In this document: positions 61,673-64,000 of the stretch, one piece after another | Numbering within the stretch: position 1 is the stretch's first letter | Layout of the letters: each line of letters opens with the position of its first letter | NCBI RefSeq assembly: GCF_025938095.1 | Contig: NZ_JAPCZF010000002.1 | Coordinates: forward strand, 496,001 to 560,000 | DNA length: 64,000 nucleotides | From: Novosphingobium sp. JCM 18896 | GTDB taxonomy: Bacteria; Pseudomonadota; Alphaproteobacteria; Sphingomonadales; Sphingomonadaceae | Direction of reading: 5' to 3' | Made by a program: the position numbers and the translations under genes | The notes under the pieces: model-generated | Told to the model about the DNA's origin: nothing | Databases searched by the model: none | Seen by the model: the letters and a program-made list of their open reading frames with translations, nothing else

Positions 61673-62761
61673 TTACTGACCCGAACCCGGACCGTAGGTG
61701 ATCTCGACGCGACGGTTCTGCAGCTCGCGAACGCCGTCCGCAGTCGGGACGCGCGGGTTGCTTTCACCGAAGGCCTGGCCGGTGATCGCAGCATCGGGGA
61801 TGCCACGAGCGCCCAGGTACGAACGGACCGAGGTGTTACGACGCTCGGACAGGCCGAGGTTGTACTGCACCGTACCCGAACGGTCAGCATAGCCGGCCAG
61901 CATGATCGGAACGCGATCGCAGTTGGCATAGGCGCTGATCGCGCTGTCGAGGATCGTCGCAGCCTCAGGCGTGATGTCCGACTTATCCCAGTCGAAGAAC
62001 ACGATGTACGGGCCCTTGTTGCACACAGCCTGCGGCGGCGGCGGGGGCGGAGGAGGCGGCGGCGGGGGCGGCGGCGGGGGCGGCGGGGGCGGCGGCGGAG
62101 CTTCACCACCGAAGTTGTAGGTCAGGCTTGCCAGCAGCGAGTGCGAGCGGAAGCGCGTGCTGACCGGCAGACCCGCGTTGTTCACCACGTCGACGTTGTC
62201 GACGTTGAAGAAGCGATACTTCAGACCCACGTCGACATGGTCGCTGAGCGGCGTGCGAACGCCGGCCAGAGCCTGCCATGCGAAGCCGCTGTCGCTGTCG
62301 TTGATGTTCGAAGCAGCCGCACCGACGCCCGGGCTGGCAGCCTGGAGCTTGACGCGAGCAACACCGACACCACCACCGACGAAGCCCTGAATGCCGTCGT
62401 CGTTGCCGAAGTCGAGCAGGCCGTTCAGCATGAAGCTGAGAGCGCTGGCACCGCCGTCGACCTGGGCACCCGTGTAGGTGGCCGCACCGACGCGGTAGTC
62501 TTCGCCTTCGTTCGCGCGGCGATAGCTCGCCTCGGTCTCGAGACGGAACATGCCGAAGTCGTAACCGATCACGCCACCGAAGTCATAGCCGGTCGCGAGG
62601 TCGAGATTGCTGGCGTTGTTGACGTTGTTGATGTCGAACTGAAGATCTTCGACGATCATGGCGCCGCCGTCAGCTTCGACGTACCACGATCCTTCGCGCG
62701 CCAAAGCCGGTGTGGCGAGGGCTGAAGTAGCCAGCGCCATCCCAATGACGAGTTTCCGCAT
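61673..62761 (-). CDS. OmpA-like outer-membrane protein with 22-proline linker
   Basis: 362 residues from ATG 62761. Signal peptide (LVIGMALATSALATPALA), an eight-stranded barrel region (GSWYVEADGGAMIVEDLQFD ... YNFGGEA), then exactly 22 consecutive Pro codons (62033-62098), and a C-terminal OmpA peptidoglycan-binding domain (ANCDRVPIMLAGYADRSGTV, LGLSERRNTSVRSYLGARGI). The proline run links the barrel to the peptidoglycan domain. Surface-structure role. The longer frame upstream of 62761 is not supported. Confidence 0.92.
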   Translation of the reverse strand: MRKLVIGMALATSALATPALAREGSWYVEADGGAMIVEDLQFDINNVNNASNLDLATGYDFGGVIGYDFGMFRLETEASYRRANEGEDYRVGAATYTGAQVDGGASALSFMLNGLLDFGNDDGIQGFVGGGVGVARVKLQAASPGVGAAASNINDSDSGFAWQALAGVRTPLSDHVDVGLKYRFFNVDNVDVVNNAGLPVSTRFRSHSLLASLTYNFGGEAPPPPPPPPPPPPPPPPPPPPPPQAVCNKGPYIVFFDWDKSDITPEAATILDSAISAYANCDRVPIMLAGYADRSGTVQYNLGLSERRNTSVRSYLGARGIPDAAITGQAFGESNPRVPTADGVRELQNRRVEITYGPGSGQ

Positions 62762-62948
62762 TATTGTTCCCCTATTATAGAGACTGGAGCCACCGAGTGC
62801 GGCCTTGTCTACTGCCTTAAAATGGCCCGCGCAAGTGTGCAAAACTGATCGCTGTTGCAGAAATGCCGCGATTCCGGTGGGTTGCAAACCAGAAACGACG
62901 GCCCCGCAGGCATCATCGAATTTCGGCAGTTCCCTCACGTTCAGTCCC

Positions 62949-63410
62949 TCATGCACCGTCGGGGTAGACCCCGGCGTCCTTGAGCGCAGCAATCAGTTGC
63001 ACAATTGCAGCGCGAGCTTCGGCATCAACGACGCTGCCGCCGATTGGTTCCAGCGGCGCAGCAGGAAATCGCCAGATACCGAAAAAACGTCGCTCCTGAC
63101 CGGTCGACCGATCAAGCAGACGCAGGCCGTCGCGCGGACTGACGAAGAGCCAGTTGCCCGCCTGGCGGCAGGCAAGCTTGCCTGGCTGCCCCGCCCAGAC
63201 ACCGCTCGGCGAAGCGGCGACGAGCCAGGTTTCGCCTTCTGCGGGCGTCGACGGCGGGGTCGCGCTTTCGCCTTCGATCGCGCAATGCAGCAGGGCATCA
63301 GCCAGCGCATGGGCCTCATTGACGAAGACCTCTTTCTGGGCCTGGCCCGGGAAAAGTAGCGGTAAGCCGTAGCGCGGGCTGGCGGTATCGAAGAGAAACG
63401 GATCGCTCAT
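62949..63410 (-). CDS. DUF2793 protein (GTA-associated)
   Basis: 153 residues from ATG 63410. The family pattern PRYGLPLLFPGQAQKEVFVN, EAHALADALLHCAIEG and PPSTPAEGETWLVAASPSGV, followed by PGKLACRQAGNWLFVSPRDG, is that of DUF2793, typical of gene transfer agent/tail regions of alphaproteobacteria. It follows the tail gene (63423) by 12 bases on the same strand. Function unknown; probably a tail-tip or host-recognition accessory. Confidence 0.8.
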   Translation of the reverse strand: MSDPFLFDTASPRYGLPLLFPGQAQKEVFVNEAHALADALLHCAIEGESATPPSTPAEGETWLVAASPSGVWAGQPGKLACRQAGNWLFVSPRDGLRLLDRSTGQERRFFGIWRFPAAPLEPIGGSVVDAEARAAIVQLIAALKDAGVYPDGA

Positions 63411-63422
63411 GGCGAGTCTCCA

Positions 63423-64000
63423 TCAGGCAAGCGTGGTCAGGAACAGCGGCTCGGACAGCGCGTGGCTGCCCTGCTGGCGCACGCGCAGCGCGCCAGTCGG
63501 CAAGGCGGCGAGCGTGGCCGCCGACAGTGCGAGCCGCGGTTCGCTCGGTTCCCACACTGCTGCCGGCGCGGCCGGATCGCCCAAGGTCACGATATAGCGC
63601 TCGACCTGCTCCTGCAGCGGCACGTCGACGCCATCGCGCCAGGCCCAGCCGCCCCGCGCGCGTCGTGTCCAGCCGAGTTCGAGCGCGCCGTCGGGCGCCG
63701 CGGCGACGCGTGGATGGACGGGTGCCGGCGGGCGCAGCCCCACGCCGCGCAGCGCGATCGGCGCCAAGACCGGGGCATCGTCGCCGAAACCGACTGCGGC
63801 GATCTGCACGCCGGGAACGCTGCCGACGCGCGCCGGATCGAGCGCCACCGGCCGCCCGTCGAGCAGGACGAAACGCTCGCCGGCGACGTGGTTCGCCAGC
63901 GCGGCCTCGGTACCACCGCAGCCGCGCAGCAGCAGGCGCAACCGCCAGCGTCCCGCGCCAAGCGGTTCGGCCCGGCCGAACTGGATGATCTCGTCGCCGA
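63423..64000 (-). CDS. GTA-like tail/host-specificity protein, C-terminal part (cut by window edge)
   Basis: The frame is open to base 64000 and ends at 63423, so only about 192 residues are visible. GDEIIQFGRAEPLGAGRWRL is followed by RLLLRGCGGTEAALANHVAG, ERFVLLDGRPVALDP, and later LELGWTRRARGGWAWRDGVD and AVWEPSEPRLALSAATLAAL. The QFGxAxxxGxxRLxxLLRG and GxxxLxWxRR patterns are those of the C-terminal region of the large GTA/phage tail tip protein (gp15-like). It likely sits at the end of a GTA head-tail gene cluster that continues rightward. Confidence 0.8.
   Translation of the reverse strand, partial: GDEIIQFGRAEPLGAGRWRLRLLLRGCGGTEAALANHVAGERFVLLDGRPVALDPARVGSVPGVQIAAVGFGDDAPVLAPIALRGVGLRPPAPVHPRVAAAPDGALELGWTRRARGGWAWRDGVDVPLQEQVERYIVTLGDPAAPAAVWEPSEPRLALSAATLAALPTGALRVRQQGSHALSEPLFLTTLA

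Noticed and set aside
62033..62098. Tandem repeat or microsatellite of independent meaning
   Set aside because: It encodes the proline linker of the OmpA-like protein in frame.
62774..62779. TATAAT-like box upstream of the OmpA-like gene (minus strand)
   Set aside because: Only about 12 bases from the ATG, which would put the ribosome binding site upstream of the transcript start; no matching -35.

Overview
The window is a GC-rich bacterial chromosome segment, most likely from an alphaproteobacterium of the Sphingomonadaceae (Novosphingobium or Sphingomonas type; the genus is inference). Clues are a MipZ division ATPase, a DUF3035 lipoprotein, the tonB-exbB-exbD-exbD-exbD cluster, a large TonB-dependent receptor, GTP/TTG starts in tightly packed operons, dispersed nested palindromes built on CTCCCC/GGGGAG, and the edge of a gene transfer agent (GTA)-like tail cluster. 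No rRNA, insertion sequence or CRISPR array was seen. There is one tRNA (Thr, GGT).

Layout. 1-2157 (minus): start of a type IV secretion cluster, virB1-virB2-virB3-virB4 (virB4 cut by the edge). 2158-9861 (plus): a sulfur acquisition block, sbp-cysT-cysW-cysA-yezD-like, then a TonB-dependent receptor and a glutamine amidotransferase-like gene, preceded by three copies of a 22-bp motif. 10063-12234: an MHS-type transporter, a small helix-turn-helix protein, tRNA-Thr and a tiny conserved-looking protein. 12281-15949: gpmA, purE-purK, folA, ribF. 16143-20512: ileS-lspA-DUF3035 lipoprotein, then an EF-hand protein. 20689-22794 (minus): a small protein, a CsgG-like protein and panC. 22898-25428: mipZ, a J-domain membrane protein, a phosphomannomutase/phosphoglucomutase. 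25623-29292: a BON-domain protein and a DEXH helicase of the ligase-associated type. 29299-32566 (minus): three exbD-type genes, exbB and tonB. 32905-38125: an unknown secreted protein, hom, glpX, prs, hisN. 38178-41004: ABM protein, gamma-glutamylcyclotransferase-like protein, large alpha/beta hydrolase and a divergent MarR regulator. 41160-46351: rpmI-rplT, an AraC-type regulator, pheS-pheT. 46500-51304: aldose epimerase, prfC, a homocysteine S-methyltransferase-like gene, a PPOX-fold protein and an EEP-fold phosphodiesterase. 51392-53334: a sigma-54 promoter and glnK-amtB. 53516-58201: DUF442-type protein, two-domain cold-shock protein, argD-argF-hslO. 58324-61026: small secreted protein, queC, MFS transporter. 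61013-64000 (minus): sodC, an OmpA-like porin with a 22-proline linker, a DUF2793 protein and the 3' end of a GTA-type tail gene.

How the genes fit together. The TonB-ExbB-ExbD system at 29-32 kb could energise outer-membrane receptors such as the one at 6.6-9.1 kb. That receptor lies directly after an ABC sulfate importer and a YezD-like protein, so it may import a sulfur source across the outer membrane (inference). Most of the rest is housekeeping: purine, folate, flavin, pantothenate, threonine/methionine, histidine, arginine, queuosine, tRNA charging and lipoprotein processing. The accessory-type material sits at the two edges (VirB secretion at the left, GTA tail genes at the right).
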